Assembly (NCBI GenBank): GCA_022647565.1 | Contig: JALCLA010000001.1 | Span: 806,001 to 870,000, forward strand | Reading direction: 5' to 3' | Origin: Chiayiivirga sp. | GTDB taxonomy: Bacteria; Pseudomonadota; Gammaproteobacteria; Xanthomonadales; Xanthomonadaceae | Length of the DNA stretch: 64,000 nucleotides | Part shown: one piece after another, positions 11,101 to 20,631 of the stretch | Numbering within the stretch: position 1 is the stretch's first letter | Layout: the number at the start of each line of letters is the position of its first letter | The notes under the pieces: generated by a model | Told to the model about the DNA's origin: nothing | The model's input: only the letters and a program-made list of their open reading frames with translations | Database searches by the model: none | Translations under genes and position numbers: made by a program

Positions 11101-11982
11101 ATGTTGAGCGTCAGCCCGCGCCAGCTCGAGGTATTCGTGCAGGCCGCTGCCAGCGGCAGCCTCAGTGCGGCCGCGGCGCGCCTGCACCTGACCCAGCCCG
11201 CGGCCAGCATGGCGCTGGCCGAGATGGAGCGCATGCTCGGCACCGCCGTGTTCGATCGCGCGCGCGCTGGCCTGCGGCTCACGGCGCGCGGACGCGAACT
11301 GCTGCCCCTGGCGCAGGAACTGCTGGAGCGGCACGCCGAGTTCACCCGCGCCGCCAGCGACCGGGGCGCGACCCTCGCAGGCGAGTTGCGCATCGGCACC
11401 AGCAACACCGTCGGCAACTACCTCGTGGGTGACCTGCTCGGTGGCTTCGTCCGCGCCCAGCCGCAGGTATCGGTGCGACTGCAGGTGGCCAACACCGAAA
11501 CCATCGCGCAGGGTGTGCTCGATCACCAGCTCGACCTCGGTTGCGTCGAGGGTCCGGTGATCCATCCGGACCTGCAGGTGCAGCCGTGGCGCGACGACGT
11601 CCTCGTGGTATGCGCGCCACCGGGGCACGCACTGGCACGGCGTCGCCGCCTGCGGCCCGAAGACTTCCGCGAGACGAATTGGGTGCTGCGCGAACCCGGT
11701 TCCGCCACGCGCGCCCTGAGCGAGCAGGTTCTGGCGCAATTGCCCCCGCCACGCAGCCGGTTGGAGCTGAGCCAGACCGAAGCGATCAAGCAGGCGGTGA
11801 CGGCGGGGCTCGGTATCGCCCTGTTGCCTGAGCTGGCCGTGGCCGAGGCGATCGCCGCGCGCCGCCTGGTGGCCTTGCACGCGCCCTTCCTCCAGCCTTA
11901 CCTGCGTCGCAAGCTCTCGTTGCTGCTGCATCGACGCAAGTACCGGGGCGCGGTGCTGGAGGCGTTCCTGCGCTCGCTGTAG
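11101..11982 (+). CDS. LysR-type regulator, YeiE-like
   Basis: A 293-residue transcription factor. The winged helix-turn-helix spans residues about 5-65 (LEVFVQAAASGSLSAAAARLHLTQPAAS), and the periplasmic-binding-like effector domain runs from about 90 to the end (LRIGTSNTVGNYLVGDLLGGF). ATG at 11101 is preferred over the TTG just upstream. The target is probably the divergent yeiH exporter plus itself, judged from gene order and the dyad between them. Confidence 0.85.
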   Translation: MLSVSPRQLEVFVQAAASGSLSAAAARLHLTQPAASMALAEMERMLGTAVFDRARAGLRLTARGRELLPLAQELLERHAEFTRAASDRGATLAGELRIGTSNTVGNYLVGDLLGGFVRAQPQVSVRLQVANTETIAQGVLDHQLDLGCVEGPVIHPDLQVQPWRDDVLVVCAPPGHALARRRRLRPEDFRETNWVLREPGSATRALSEQVLAQLPPPRSRLELSQTEAIKQAVTAGLGIALLPELAVAEAIAARRLVALHAPFLQPYLRRKLSLLLHRRKYRGAVLEAFLRSL

Positions 11983-12029
11983 CCCCGCGCAATCACGCCG
12001 CAGCAACGGAGTTCCAGGCGCGAGTGCGA

Positions 12030-12896
12030 TCAGTCCACGCGAATCGCGAAGACGTTGCGAACAGGCAGCCCAGCGGCGACGGCAAGCGATTGAGTTGCGC
12101 CGATCATGCGCTCGACGCCGAAGTCTGGGCGCCTGAAAGAGAAGATCACTTCGTTGCTTCCATCGTGTCGAAGTTCGCATCCGGCCCATTTCGGCTGTCC
12201 ATCGAGAGGATCCACGATCCCGTCCATGCAGCGCAGCGTCGCGCCGGCGACCGGGTCGCGAAAACTCATGACATGTGGCAGGCGCTGGATGCCGCAGGCG
12301 AATGGCAACGGAGGTGACGAGGACAGGTCAGTGAAGCGATAGCGCGACACTTCCCGTGATGCCTCGGTCTTGTCGATGAAGACCCAGTCGCCGCGAAAGT
12401 CTGGCCAGCACTGGATGCCGTCCGTACCGCGGACCGCGCCGCGGCCGTAGTCTATTCGCTGCATCGTCACCATGCGATCGCGATACTCGCCTACGCGCGG
12501 CGTATCGAGCGTGATGTCAGCGAACAACACGTTGTAGTTCTGCTCGGCGGATTCAAGATTCGAGTACAGACCAACCACCCCGACGCGCTCGTGCCGCAAT
12601 CCTGCGCCATCCAGATTGTAGGCCTCGTCGCCGAGCATGCGCCCGCCTGACGTTCGGTAAAGCACGCCGAACAGTCCCTGGCTCACGCGGCCGGAGGCGA
12701 CGACGTGCTCCGGGCGACCTTGTTCGTCGTAGGCGAAGATGGCGAAAGTCCAGACATCACCCTGCGACTCGAACAGGTAGCCGTTGCCGACCTGGGTTTG
12801 GTCCTGATAGATGCCAGATTCCGGCGCGACTGGTGGCGTGGAAATCTGCGCCGCCGCGTTGCCGCACACCACAAGGAGCGCCAGAAGCATCGTCAT
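12030..12896 (-). CDS. exported protein of unknown function
   Basis: About 288 residues with no family recognised. The N-terminus MTMLLALLVVCGNAAAQ is a signal peptide with cleavage after AAA. An in-frame GTG at 12938 would add a basic n-region (VQVRQSTPWKRIRA), which is also plausible. The mature part contains Gly- and aromatic-rich strands (GIYQDQTQVGNGYLFESQGDVWTFAIFAYDE) suggesting a beta-rich periplasmic or secreted protein, and four spaced cysteines. It is divergent from the metalloprotease gene and shares with it a 160-base intergenic region holding a strong palindrome. Confidence 0.6.
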   Translation of the reverse strand: MTMLLALLVVCGNAAAQISTPPVAPESGIYQDQTQVGNGYLFESQGDVWTFAIFAYDEQGRPEHVVASGRVSQGLFGVLYRTSGGRMLGDEAYNLDGAGLRHERVGVVGLYSNLESAEQNYNVLFADITLDTPRVGEYRDRMVTMQRIDYGRGAVRGTDGIQCWPDFRGDWVFIDKTEASREVSRYRFTDLSSSPPLPFACGIQRLPHVMSFRDPVAGATLRCMDGIVDPLDGQPKWAGCELRHDGSNEVIFSFRRPDFGVERMIGATQSLAVAAGLPVRNVFAIRVD

Positions 12897-12962
12897 CGCA
12901 CGAATTCGCTTCCATGGTGTCGATTGACGGACTTGCACAGTCCCTGAAGTTACATCTAGAGT

Positions 12963-12997
12963 GCCGCGCGCCGTCGCGCCCCGCGACGGCGCGCGGC
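12963..12997. promoter_or_regulatory. 16-bp perfect hairpin between two divergent exported-protein genes
   Basis: Bases 12963-12978 pair perfectly with 12982-12997, leaving a CCC loop. There is no T-tract on either side, so it is not a standard intrinsic terminator for either strand. It sits 67 bases upstream of the minus-strand gene and 60 bases upstream of the metalloprotease start. It could be a shared operator, a cruciform or a REP-like palindrome. Confidence 0.5.
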
Positions 12998-13056
12998 GTA
13001 CGCCGACGTGGCCTCGCGCGCGGCCATGCCTACCAAAAATCTCCAAAGGACTCTGC

Positions 13057-14824
13057 ATGAAACACCGCTGGACTTCAGGATGGATGCGCTTTTCTCTCTC
13101 TCTCTCTCTCGTGTCAAGTCTTTTGCGCTTTGGCGCAATCGAATCTGCCTGAACTTGCACGTCATGTGGCGCCTGTCGAGCCGACGCCACACGCGATAAC
13201 CCAAATTCCCGGCCTGGCCCATGCGCACGCTCGGCGCAGTGCCGAGATCGTCCTGAATCTCCAGCCCTTGCAAGCGCCAACGAGCAGACTCGGTTCGAGA
13301 GGCGAGCGCCGTTTCTTGGTGGGTGGATCGGGTCGCTTGCAGCTGTTTCCCGGCGAGAGCATCGAGGTCGAGGGGCTGCGCGTCGAGGAAGGCAGCGGCG
13401 GCGCCTCCACTTGGGTCGGCGACGTGGTTTGGCCGGAGCCGGGCGTGATTGCGTTCACCCAGTCAGGAAGCACGATCGTCGGCAGCATCGACGTTGGTCT
13501 GAAGCGCTACTCAATTCGATCAGGTCGGGATGGGCGCAGCTATATCAGCGAGCTGGAGCCCGATGGCTACGGCATCTGCGCGAACGACGATCACATCGAG
13601 GCACCTACATCGAAGAGCCTTGCCCCGTGGCCCAAGCTCCCTGCATCCACTGGTGCGGTCAAGGCGTCAAGTTCGCGCACAGTCGATCTGATGATTCTCT
13701 ACTCGCCAGCTGTAGCCAGCGCCTACGGTGGCGAACCCACGGTCCTCGCCAGCAACTTCGTGGCAGGACTTAATCAGTCCTTCGTCGACAGCGGGATCGA
13801 TGCAGCGGTTCGCATCGTGCACTTTGCCCCGGCCAGCATGACGGGGGAACCATCGAGCAAGGACGACTTCACAAACACCGCTGGTGCAATGAGGCTCGGA
13901 AGTGCGACCGCGCCGTATGTTGGCGGTGGACAAGGCAGCTTCATCACACTTCCAGCGTTGCGGGATCAGAAGGCAGCGGATCTAGTTGCTCTACTGGTTC
14001 AACCGCCCCCAGGCGCGGTTGGGCAGCCAAGCAGTGAGGTATGTGGTGTTGCGCCCGGACTTACGGCAGGCGTGAGCGATCCGCAGACGCAGCGATTTGC
14101 ATTCGCAGTGATTGCCGCCAACTGCGGCATTGGCGATCTGACGTTTACGCATGAGATCGGTCACCTCTTGGGCGGCAAGCACGACCAGCAGTCGTTCCGC
14201 GAAACGTCGCCACCGTCTGTTGTGCCGAGTTCTGTCTATCCCTTCAGCTACGGCTACGTGAACACCGCCGCGCCGTTCCGTACCTTGATGGGATCGAGCA
14301 AGTTGTCGGCGTCGCAGCCCTGCACCGTCTCAGGCGGCTGTCCGCGCATCAACCGCTGGTCGGACACCGACGCCACCTACTTCGTCAACGGCGCTGCCTA
14401 CGCGCTGGGCTCGCTGGATCCCAACCATTTCAGCAACATGAAGCTCACCATCAACGGCGGCACAGCGACCGGCATCTCAGGCTACTACCCAGGCACGATT
14501 CACGCGGTGACCAGTCATCGGGTTCCGTCTGGAGCCGCTCCCGGCATGCCCGGTGCCATCAGCCCCTACGACTGCAAGGCGGGTCTGCACTACCCGATGA
14601 GCTGGGGTGTGGCATCGGGCAATGTCGGCTGGTACGAAGTCGAAGAGTCGAGTTACTCCAGCTTCGCCGCAAGCATCGAGAGGTATCGTGGATCGCAGAG
14701 CTCCGTGACCGTTCAGGTCAAGCTCGGGTCGACCCGGTACTACCGTGTCCGCGCCTGCAATGGCGTCGGCTGCAGCAACTTCACTTCTGCCGGGCCGTTC
14801 CAGCACATTTCCTGTCCGAAGTAG
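13057..14824 (+). CDS. secreted zinc metalloprotease (metzincin type), out of frame at a TC repeat
   Basis: The catalytic motif [12 protein letters not shown] (nucleotides about 14150-14185) fits the HExxHxxGxxH zinc site of metzincins, as in reprolysin-like peptidases. The C-terminal 90 residues look like a fibronectin type III module. The natural start is ATG 13057, preceded by AAAGGA at 13045-13050. From there the frame gives [12 protein letters not shown] and (SL)n, then runs off at a stop at 13152. The protease frame is entered by shifting within (TC)9 at 13093-13110. With 7 or 10 TC units the product would be one protein with a signal peptide ending CALA before Gln. As assembled, a start in the protease frame such as TTG 13130 would lack a signal peptide. 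This is either phase variation or an indel artefact. Confidence 0.8.
13093..13110 (+). repeat. (TC)9 dinucleotide microsatellite inside signal-peptide codons
   Basis: Nine perfect TC units directly follow the start region of the metalloprotease gene, 36 bases after its ATG. Unit counts of 7, 10 or 13 join ATG 13057 to the protease frame; 8 or 9 do not. Tracts of this kind in 5' coding regions of surface genes are classic sites of slipped-strand switching. Confidence 0.9.
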
Positions 14825-14892
14825 CCGTTGCGGCAGGTGCGGAAGCGAGGGCGCTACCCCTTCGGCACGACACGCTTCTGTCCTGATTCGGC

Positions 14893-14924
14893 GGCGGGCG
14901 CGATGCAGCGCCCGCCGTTACAAT
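14893..14924 (+). promoter_or_regulatory. glyA upstream hairpin and -10 element
   Basis: GGCGGGCGC at 14893-14901 pairs with GCGCCCGCC at 14908-14916. TACAAT at 14919-14924 is a good -10 box about 30 bases before the glyA ATG. The dyad occupies the spacer region, so it may be an operator as well as the end of the preceding transcript; no T-tract follows it. Confidence 0.45.
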
Positions 14925-14954
14925 GCCGGGCTCCGCTTCCCATCCGAGGCCCGC

Positions 14955-16205
14955 ATGTTCCCCGCCACCCAAACCATCGCCGCATTCGACCCCGAACTGG
15001 CCCAGTCCATCGCCGACGAACGCCGGCGCCAGGAAGACCACGTCGAGTTGATTGCCTCCGAGAATTACGCCAGTCCGCGCGTGCTGGAAGCGCAGGGTTC
15101 GGTGCTCACCAACAAGTACGCGGAAGGCTATCCGGGCAAGCGCTACTACGGCGGCTGCGAGTACGTGGATGTGGCGGAGCGGCTGGCGATCGAGCGCTGC
15201 AAGCAGTTGTTCGGTGCCGACTACGCCAACGTGCAGCCGCATTCGGGCTCGCAGGCCAACCAGGCCGTGTACCTGGCCCTGCTGCAACCGGGCGACACCA
15301 TCCTCGGCATGTCGCTGGCGCATGGTGGGCATCTCACCCACGGGGCCAGCGTCAATGCCAGCGGCAAGCTGTTCAAGGCGGTGCAGTACGGCGTCAACGA
15401 TCAGGGCCTGATCGACTACGACGAGGTGGAGCGCCTCGCACTGGAACACAAGCCGAAGATGGTGGTGGCCGGCTTCAGCGCCTACTCGCAGGTCATCGAC
15501 TGGGCCCGGTTCCGCGCCATTGCCGACAAGATCGGTGCCTACCTGTTCGTGGACATGGCGCACGTCGCCGGCCTCGTCGCCGCGGGTGTGTATCCGAACC
15601 CGGTGCCGCATGCGCACGTGGTCACCTCCACCACGCACAAGACCCTGCGCGGCCCGCGCGGCGGCATCATCGTGTGCAAGGCCAACGAAGAGATCGAAAA
15701 GAAGCTGCAGTCCATCGTCTTCCCCGGCATCCAGGGCGGGCCGCTGATGCACGTCATCGCGGCCAAGGCGGTGGCGTTCAAGGAAGCGCTGGAGCCGGCC
15801 TTCACCCAGTACCAGCAGCAGGTGGTGAAGAACGCGCAGGCGATGGCCAGGACCCTGATCGCACGTGGCTACAAGATCGTCTCGGGCGGCACGCAAAACC
15901 ATCTGATGCTGGTCGACATGATCGGAAAGCCGATCACCGGCAAAGATGCGGAAGCCGCGCTGGGCAAGGCCCACATCACGGTCAACAAGAACGCCGTGCC
16001 GAACGACCCGCAGAAGCCGTTTGTCACCTCCGGTCTGCGCATCGGCACGCCGGCAGTCACCACGCGCGGCTACGGCGAGAAGGAATGCATCGACCTGGCG
16101 AACTGGATCGCCGACGTATTGGACGCGCCCAAGGACGAAGCCGTGCTGGCGAACGTGCGCGCCGCGGTCACGGCGCAGTGCCAGGCCTTCCCGGTCTACG
16201 GCTGA
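14955..16205 (+). CDS. glyA: serine hydroxymethyltransferase
   Basis: A PLP enzyme interconverting serine and glycine and loading one-carbon units on tetrahydrofolate. The 416 residues match the usual bacterial length. [12 protein letters not shown] and the Schiff-base lysine segment [14 protein letters not shown] (near residue 230) are visible, as are [11 protein letters not shown] and [10 protein letters not shown] near the C-terminus. The frame is intact. It is followed 20 bases later by nrdR, an arrangement shared by many gammaproteobacteria. Confidence 0.97.
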   Translation: MFPATQTIAAFDPELAQSIADERRRQEDHVELIASENYASPRVLEAQGSVLTNKYAEGYPGKRYYGGCEYVDVAERLAIERCKQLFGADYANVQPHSGSQANQAVYLALLQPGDTILGMSLAHGGHLTHGASVNASGKLFKAVQYGVNDQGLIDYDEVERLALEHKPKMVVAGFSAYSQVIDWARFRAIADKIGAYLFVDMAHVAGLVAAGVYPNPVPHAHVVTSTTHKTLRGPRGGIIVCKANEEIEKKLQSIVFPGIQGGPLMHVIAAKAVAFKEALEPAFTQYQQQVVKNAQAMARTLIARGYKIVSGGTQNHLMLVDMIGKPITGKDAEAALGKAHITVNKNAVPNDPQKPFVTSGLRIGTPAVTTRGYGEKECIDLANWIADVLDAPKDEAVLANVRAAVTAQCQAFPVYG

Positions 16206-16225
16206 CGCAACCAGCTGACGCCTGC

Positions 16226-16746
16226 GTGCATTGCCCGTTCTGCCAGCACGATGACACCCGCGTGATCGATTCGCGCGTGAGTGAGGACGGCGCCACGATC
16301 CGGCGCCGGCGCGAGTGCGCGCAGTGCCTTGAGCGCTTCAGCACGCTGGAGACGGCCGAGATCAAGCTGCCGGTGGTGGTGAAGAGTGATGGCCGGCGCG
16401 AACCGTTCGACGAACACAAGCTGCGCGCCAGCCTGCACAAGGCGCTGCAGAAGCGCCGGTGTCGGAAGAGCAGATCGATGCTGCGGTGCGCGCCATCATC
16501 CATGCGGTGCGGATCGGGGCCGAGCGCGAGCTGCCGAGCCGGCGCGTGGGCGAGTTCGTGATGGACGAGCTGCGCAAGCTCGACCAGGTGGCCTATGTGC
16601 GCTTCGCTTCGGTCTATCGCAGCTTCGAGGACGTGCAGGCCTTCCGTGAGGAAATCGAGAGGCTCGAGCGCGACTTGCCGGGCCTCGACGGTCTGCAGCT
16701 GCCGCTGCTCGACGAGGCCGCCGTGCCCACTGGCCGCAAACGCTGA
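16226..16746 (+). CDS. nrdR: transcriptional repressor NrdR (one frameshift)
   Basis: Represses ribonucleotide reductase genes in response to ATP and dATP. GTG at 16226 gives a first part with zinc-finger cysteines at residues 3, 6, 31 and 34 (HCPFC and ECAQCLERF), and the ATP-cone begins [20 protein letters not shown]. Near 16455-16459 the frame breaks. Adding one C to GCGCCGG restores [11 protein letters not shown] and the rest of the ATP-cone in the next frame, ending at 16746. The total of about 173 residues is near normal. The break is probably a lost base in the assembly. Confidence 0.9.
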
Positions 16747-16762
16747 CGCGCGTCCTCGCTTC

Positions 16763-17868
16763 ATGACCTCGAGCACCTTCTCCGCCGTCGACCACGCCCA
16801 CATGGCGCGTGCCCTGCGCCTGGCCGAGCGCGGCGCCTACACCACGCGACCGAACCCGATGGTCGGTTGCGTGCTGGCGCTGGGCGAAGAGGTCGTCGGC
16901 GAAGGATTCCATGTGCGCCAGGGCGAGGTGCATGCCGAGGTACATGCCCTGGCTGCGGCCGGCGCGCGTGCGCGCGGTTCCACCGCCTATGTCTCGCTCG
17001 AACCCTGCGCGCATCACGGCAGCACGCCGCCGTGCGCTGATGCGCTGATCGCGGCCGGCGTGACGCGCGTGGTGGCGGCGTGTCGCGATCCGTTCCCGCA
17101 GGTCGATGGACGCGGCCTCGATGCCTTGCGCGCGGCCGGCATCGTGGCCGAGGTTGGATTGATGGAAGCGGCGGCGCGCGAGCTCAACCGCGGCTTCTTC
17201 TCCCGCATCGAGCGCGACCGCCCGTGGTTGCGGGTGAAGCTGGCGATGAGTCTCGACGGTCGCACGGCGCTGCCGGACGGAGAATCCAAGTGGATCACGT
17301 CCGAGGCGGCGCGCCTCGACGCGCACCGCTGGCGTGCCCGTGCCGGCGCCCTGCTCACGGCCAGCGGCACGGTGCTGGCCGACGACCCGCTGCTCACCGT
17401 GCGGCTGGGTGACGAGACGCCGGTGGCCGTGCCGCTGCGGGTGGTGCTCGATGTCGGCCTCGCCACGCCCGTGAGGGCGCGCGTGCTGGATGACAGCGCC
17501 CGACGCTGTTCTTCCATGCGCCCGATGTGAAGCTCTCGCCTGCGTTTCGCCAGCGTGATCGGGTGGCGGTGGCCGAACGCGAGGGCCGCCTCGATCTTGC
17601 GGCCGTGCTGCGCGAACTGGCCCGGCGCGGCATCAACGAAGTACAGCTGGAGGCCGGTGCCACCCTGGCCGGGGCCTTGATGCAGGCGGGCCTGGTGGAT
17701 GAACTGTTGCTCTATGTGGCGCCCGTGCTGCTGGGCGAGCGGGGCCGCCCGCTGCTTGCCGGCATTGCGCCGCAGAACATGGCGCAACGCCTGGGCCTGC
17801 GCGTGGTCGACACGCGTCAGGTGGGGCCGGACCTGCGTTTGCTGCTGCGTCCCCAGGCAGGGCCCTGA
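16763..17868 (+). CDS. ribD: bifunctional riboflavin biosynthesis deaminase/reductase (one frameshift)
   Basis: Performs deamination and reduction of the pyrimidine intermediate after GTP cyclohydrolase. The N-terminal deaminase has the zinc motifs HAEVHAL and EPCAHHGSTPPCADA. The C-terminal reductase begins at PWLRVKLAMSLDGRTA. The frame breaks near 17500-17510; one extra C in GCGCCCGACG restores SAPTLFFHAPDV, and the frame continues to 17868 with INEVQLEAGATLAGALM. ATG 16763 lies 16 bases after nrdR, and the stop overlaps the ribE start. Confidence 0.92.
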
Positions 17869-18467
17869 TGTTCACCGGCATCGTCGAAGGGGTTGGCCGC
17901 ATCGCAGGGCGTGGAGGTGGGCATGGCGATCTGCGCCTGCGCATCGACACCGGTTCGCTGCCGTTCGCCCACGTCGTGCTGGGGGAAAGCATCGCGGTGT
18001 CCGGGGTCTGCCTCACCGTGGTCGAATTCGATGCCGCGCAATTCACAGCCGATGTATCCAACGAGACGCTGGCGCGCACCACGCTGGGCGAATTGGCGGT
18101 TGGCGCGAGGGTGAACCTGGAGCGCGCGATGCTGCCGACCACACGCTTTGGCGGCCACATCGTGGCCGGCCATGTCGATGGCGTCGGCGTGGTCGCCAGC
18201 ATCGGCTGCGACGCACGTTCGCAGCGCTGGCGTTTCGAAGTGCCGCAGGCCTTGCTGCGCTACATCGCCGGGAAGGGCAGCATCTGCGTCGATGGCGTCT
18301 CGCTCACCGTGAATGACGTCGATGCGCACGGATTCGGCGTGAACCTGGTGCCGCATACCGTGGCGAACACGGCATTCGCCTCGCTCACCACCGGCACGCG
18401 CGTGAATCTGGAAGTCGACCTGATGGCGCGCTACATCGAACGGCTGGTGTCGACCGATCGCCCTTGA
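17868..18467 (+). CDS. ribE: riboflavin synthase (alpha chain)
   Basis: Dismutates two lumazines to riboflavin. The 199 residues carry the two tandem barrels, each starting with the typical MFTGIVEGVG and GGHIVAGHVDGVG patterns, plus SVSGVCLTV-like (IAVSGVCLTVV) and DGVSLTVND stretches. The ATG overlaps the ribD stop (TGATG), so coupled translation is likely. The frame is intact. Confidence 0.95.
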   Translation: MFTGIVEGVGRIAGRGGGHGDLRLRIDTGSLPFAHVVLGESIAVSGVCLTVVEFDAAQFTADVSNETLARTTLGELAVGARVNLERAMLPTTRFGGHIVAGHVDGVGVVASIGCDARSQRWRFEVPQALLRYIAGKGSICVDGVSLTVNDVDAHGFGVNLVPHTVANTAFASLTTGTRVNLEVDLMARYIERLVSTDRP

Positions 18468-18524
18468 CCTCACCGGTCAAGAAGCGGCCGCTCCGGGCCG
18501 CACCCTTCAACCAGGCGTGTTCCC

Positions 18525-19623
18525 ATGGGTTTTGCTCCGATTCCCGAATTGCTGGACGAGATCCGCGCCGGCCGCATGGTCGTGATCGTGGACGACGAGG
18601 ATCGCGAGAACGAAGGCGATCTGATCATGGCGGCGTCTCTGGCGCGGCCGGAAGACATCAATTTTATGGCACGCCACGCGCGCGGCCTGATCTGTCTCTC
18701 GCTCACGCGCGAACGCTGCGAGCAGTTGCGGCTGCCGCCGATGGTGAGCGACAACGCCTCGCCGTATCGCACCAATTTCACCGTGTCGATCGAGGCGGCC
18801 GAAGGCGTCACCACCGGCATCTCGGCCTACGACCGCGCCCATACCATCCGCACCGCGGTACGGCCGGATGCGAAGGCCTCGGACCTGATCCAGCCCGGCC
18901 ACATTTTCCCCTTGCAGGCTCAGCCTGGCGGCGTGTTGACCCGCGCCGGCCATACCGAAGCCGCGAGCGACCTCGCCTTGCTCGCCGGCATGGAGCCGGC
19001 CGGCGTACTGGTGGAGATCCTCAACGAGGACGGCAGCATGGCGCGCCGGCCGCAGCTGGAGGTGTTCGCGCGCGAGCACGGGCTCAAGCTCGGCAGCATC
19101 GCCGACCTGATCCACTATCGATTGCAGACCGAGCACACGATCGAGCGCGTCGACGAGCGCGCGGTCGATACCGATCACGGTCCGTTCCGCCTCGTCACCT
19201 ATCGCGACCGCATCGCGCGCGAACTGCACTATGCGCTCGTGCACGGCAGCATCGATCCGCGGCACGCACTGCTGGTGCGCGTGCATGTGCAGAACCAGCT
19301 CTCCGACCTCCTGCACCTGAACCGGGCCGACCTCGGCTTGTCGCTGTCCGCGGCGCTGGCGGAGATTGCGCGTGCCGAGGCGGGTGCGCTCGTGGTGCTG
19401 GCAGCGCGCAACGATCCCGAAGCAGTGCTGGCACGACTGCGGCAAGAACCGCTTGCCCGCTGCCGGCGTGGCCGAGTGGCGCCGCAACGGGGCGGGCGCG
19501 CAGATCCTGGCGGACCTCGGCGCGCGCCGCCTGCGCGTGCTTGGCACGCCGCGCAAGCAGGTGGCCCTGAGCGGGTTCGGGCTGGAAGTGGTGGAGTACG
19601 CCGAGCCGGTGCCGGCGGAGTAA
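18525..19623 (+). CDS. ribB: 3,4-dihydroxy-2-butanone 4-phosphate synthase with degenerate RibA domain (one frameshift)
   Basis: The N-terminal 200 residues are a clear Rib[20 protein letters not shown], the acidic metal loop, and [10 protein letters not shown] near residue 145. The C-terminal half aligns with GTP cyclohydrolase II, but the three zinc cysteines are absent (CLTGD is NQLSD here and the CDC region reads RADLG), so that half is probably inactive, as in RibBX proteins. The frame changes near 19440-19450, after RLRQE, and the true end ([13 protein letters not shown] to [10 protein letters not shown]) is one frame over. GTP cyclohydrolase II must be encoded elsewhere. Confidence 0.88.
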
Positions 19624-19663
19624 CATGCTCTAGACTAATTGCCCCGATTTCCGATCCGCACGC

Positions 19664-20149
19664 ATGACGCATTACGAAGGCGAACTGCGCCCGGCTCCGG
19701 CCGCGCGCTACGCCATCATCGCCAGCCGCTGGAACCCGCGCATCGTCGACGCGCTGGTGGACGGCGCGCGCCGCACCTTCGTGGCGCATGGCGTCTCGGC
19801 CGATTGCATCGACGTGGTGCGGGTGCCGGGCGCGTGGGAGATTCCGCTTGCGGCGGCGCGCGTGGCCGCCAACGCCACCCACGCCGGCATCGTGGCCCTG
19901 GGCTGCGTGGTACGCGGTGATACCCGCCATTACGAACAGGTCGCCGATGGCTGCGCCGAGGGCCTGATGCGCGTCGCGCTCGATGGCCGCCTGCCGGTGG
20001 CAACGGCGTGCTTGGCGGTGGAACGCCACGAGGATGCGCAGGCGCGCGCCGACGGTGCGCATGGCAACAAGGGCGAAGAGGCCGCGCTCGCCGTGATCGA
20101 GATGGCCGACCTGATGATTCGGTTGAACAAGGAACGAGTGAGCGCATGA
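19664..20149 (+). CDS. ribH: 6,7-dimethyl-8-ribityllumazine synthase
   Basis: Joins the RibD branch product with the RibB product to form lumazine. The 161 residues show the standard pattern: [15 protein letters not shown] near the start, [12 protein letters not shown] for substrate binding, [18 protein letters not shown], and [16 protein letters not shown] at the end. ATG 19664 is 40 bases after ribB. Its stop overlaps the nusB start as ATGA. Confidence 0.95.
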   Translation: MTHYEGELRPAPAARYAIIASRWNPRIVDALVDGARRTFVAHGVSADCIDVVRVPGAWEIPLAAARVAANATHAGIVALGCVVRGDTRHYEQVADGCAEGLMRVALDGRLPVATACLAVERHEDAQARADGAHGNKGEEAALAVIEMADLMIRLNKERVSA

Positions 20150-20608
20150 AGTCTTCCCGACCCGATGGCGTCGATCCCGCCGCGCGTTCGCGTGCGCGCC
20201 GGCGCGCCTTGCAGGCGATCTACGCCTGGCAGCTTTCGGGCCAGCCGAATCGCGCAGGTGATCGACCAGTTCCGCGACGAGCAGGACATGGAGATCGCCG
20301 ACCTCGAGTACTTCGAGGATCTGGTTCTCGGCACCGAGCGCCACCGCGAGGCGCTCGATGCCGAGCTGCGCAAGTTCATCGACCGCGAGATCGCGCAGGT
20401 CGATCCGATCGAGCGCGGGGTGTTGCGCATCGCCGCCTATGAACTGCTGCACCGACCGGACGTGCCGTATCGCGTGGTGATCAACGAGGCGATCGAGACC
20501 ACCAAGCGATTCGGCGCGGACCACGGCCACACCTACGTCAACGGCGTGCTCGACCGCGCCGCGGCGGCTTGGCGCGGCGCGGAAGTCGCGGAGGGGCGGC
20601 GGCGCTGA
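20146..20608 (+). CDS. nusB: transcription antitermination factor NusB (one frameshift)
   Basis: A partner of NusE (S10) at boxA RNA in rRNA antitermination. ATG 20146 overlaps the ribH stop. The first part reads [22 protein letters not shown]. Near 20245-20250 an extra base (probably one A in CCGAATCG) shifts the frame, after which [13 protein letters not shown] and the conserved [26 protein letters not shown] and YVNGVLDR follow to 20608. The corrected length is about 153 residues, normal for the family. Confidence 0.9.
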
Positions 20609-20631
20609 GTCACGCTGCCGGCGCAGCGCAG

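Noticed and set aside
13130..14824. TTG 13130 as the true start of the metalloprotease
   Set aside because: It has no ribosome site and would leave an exported-type protein without a signal peptide, while ATG 13057 has both when the TC count changes.
18468..18524. FMN riboswitch ahead of the riboflavin genes
   Set aside because: The 57-base gap is too short and shows none of the conserved RFN element blocks; none is seen ahead of ribD either.
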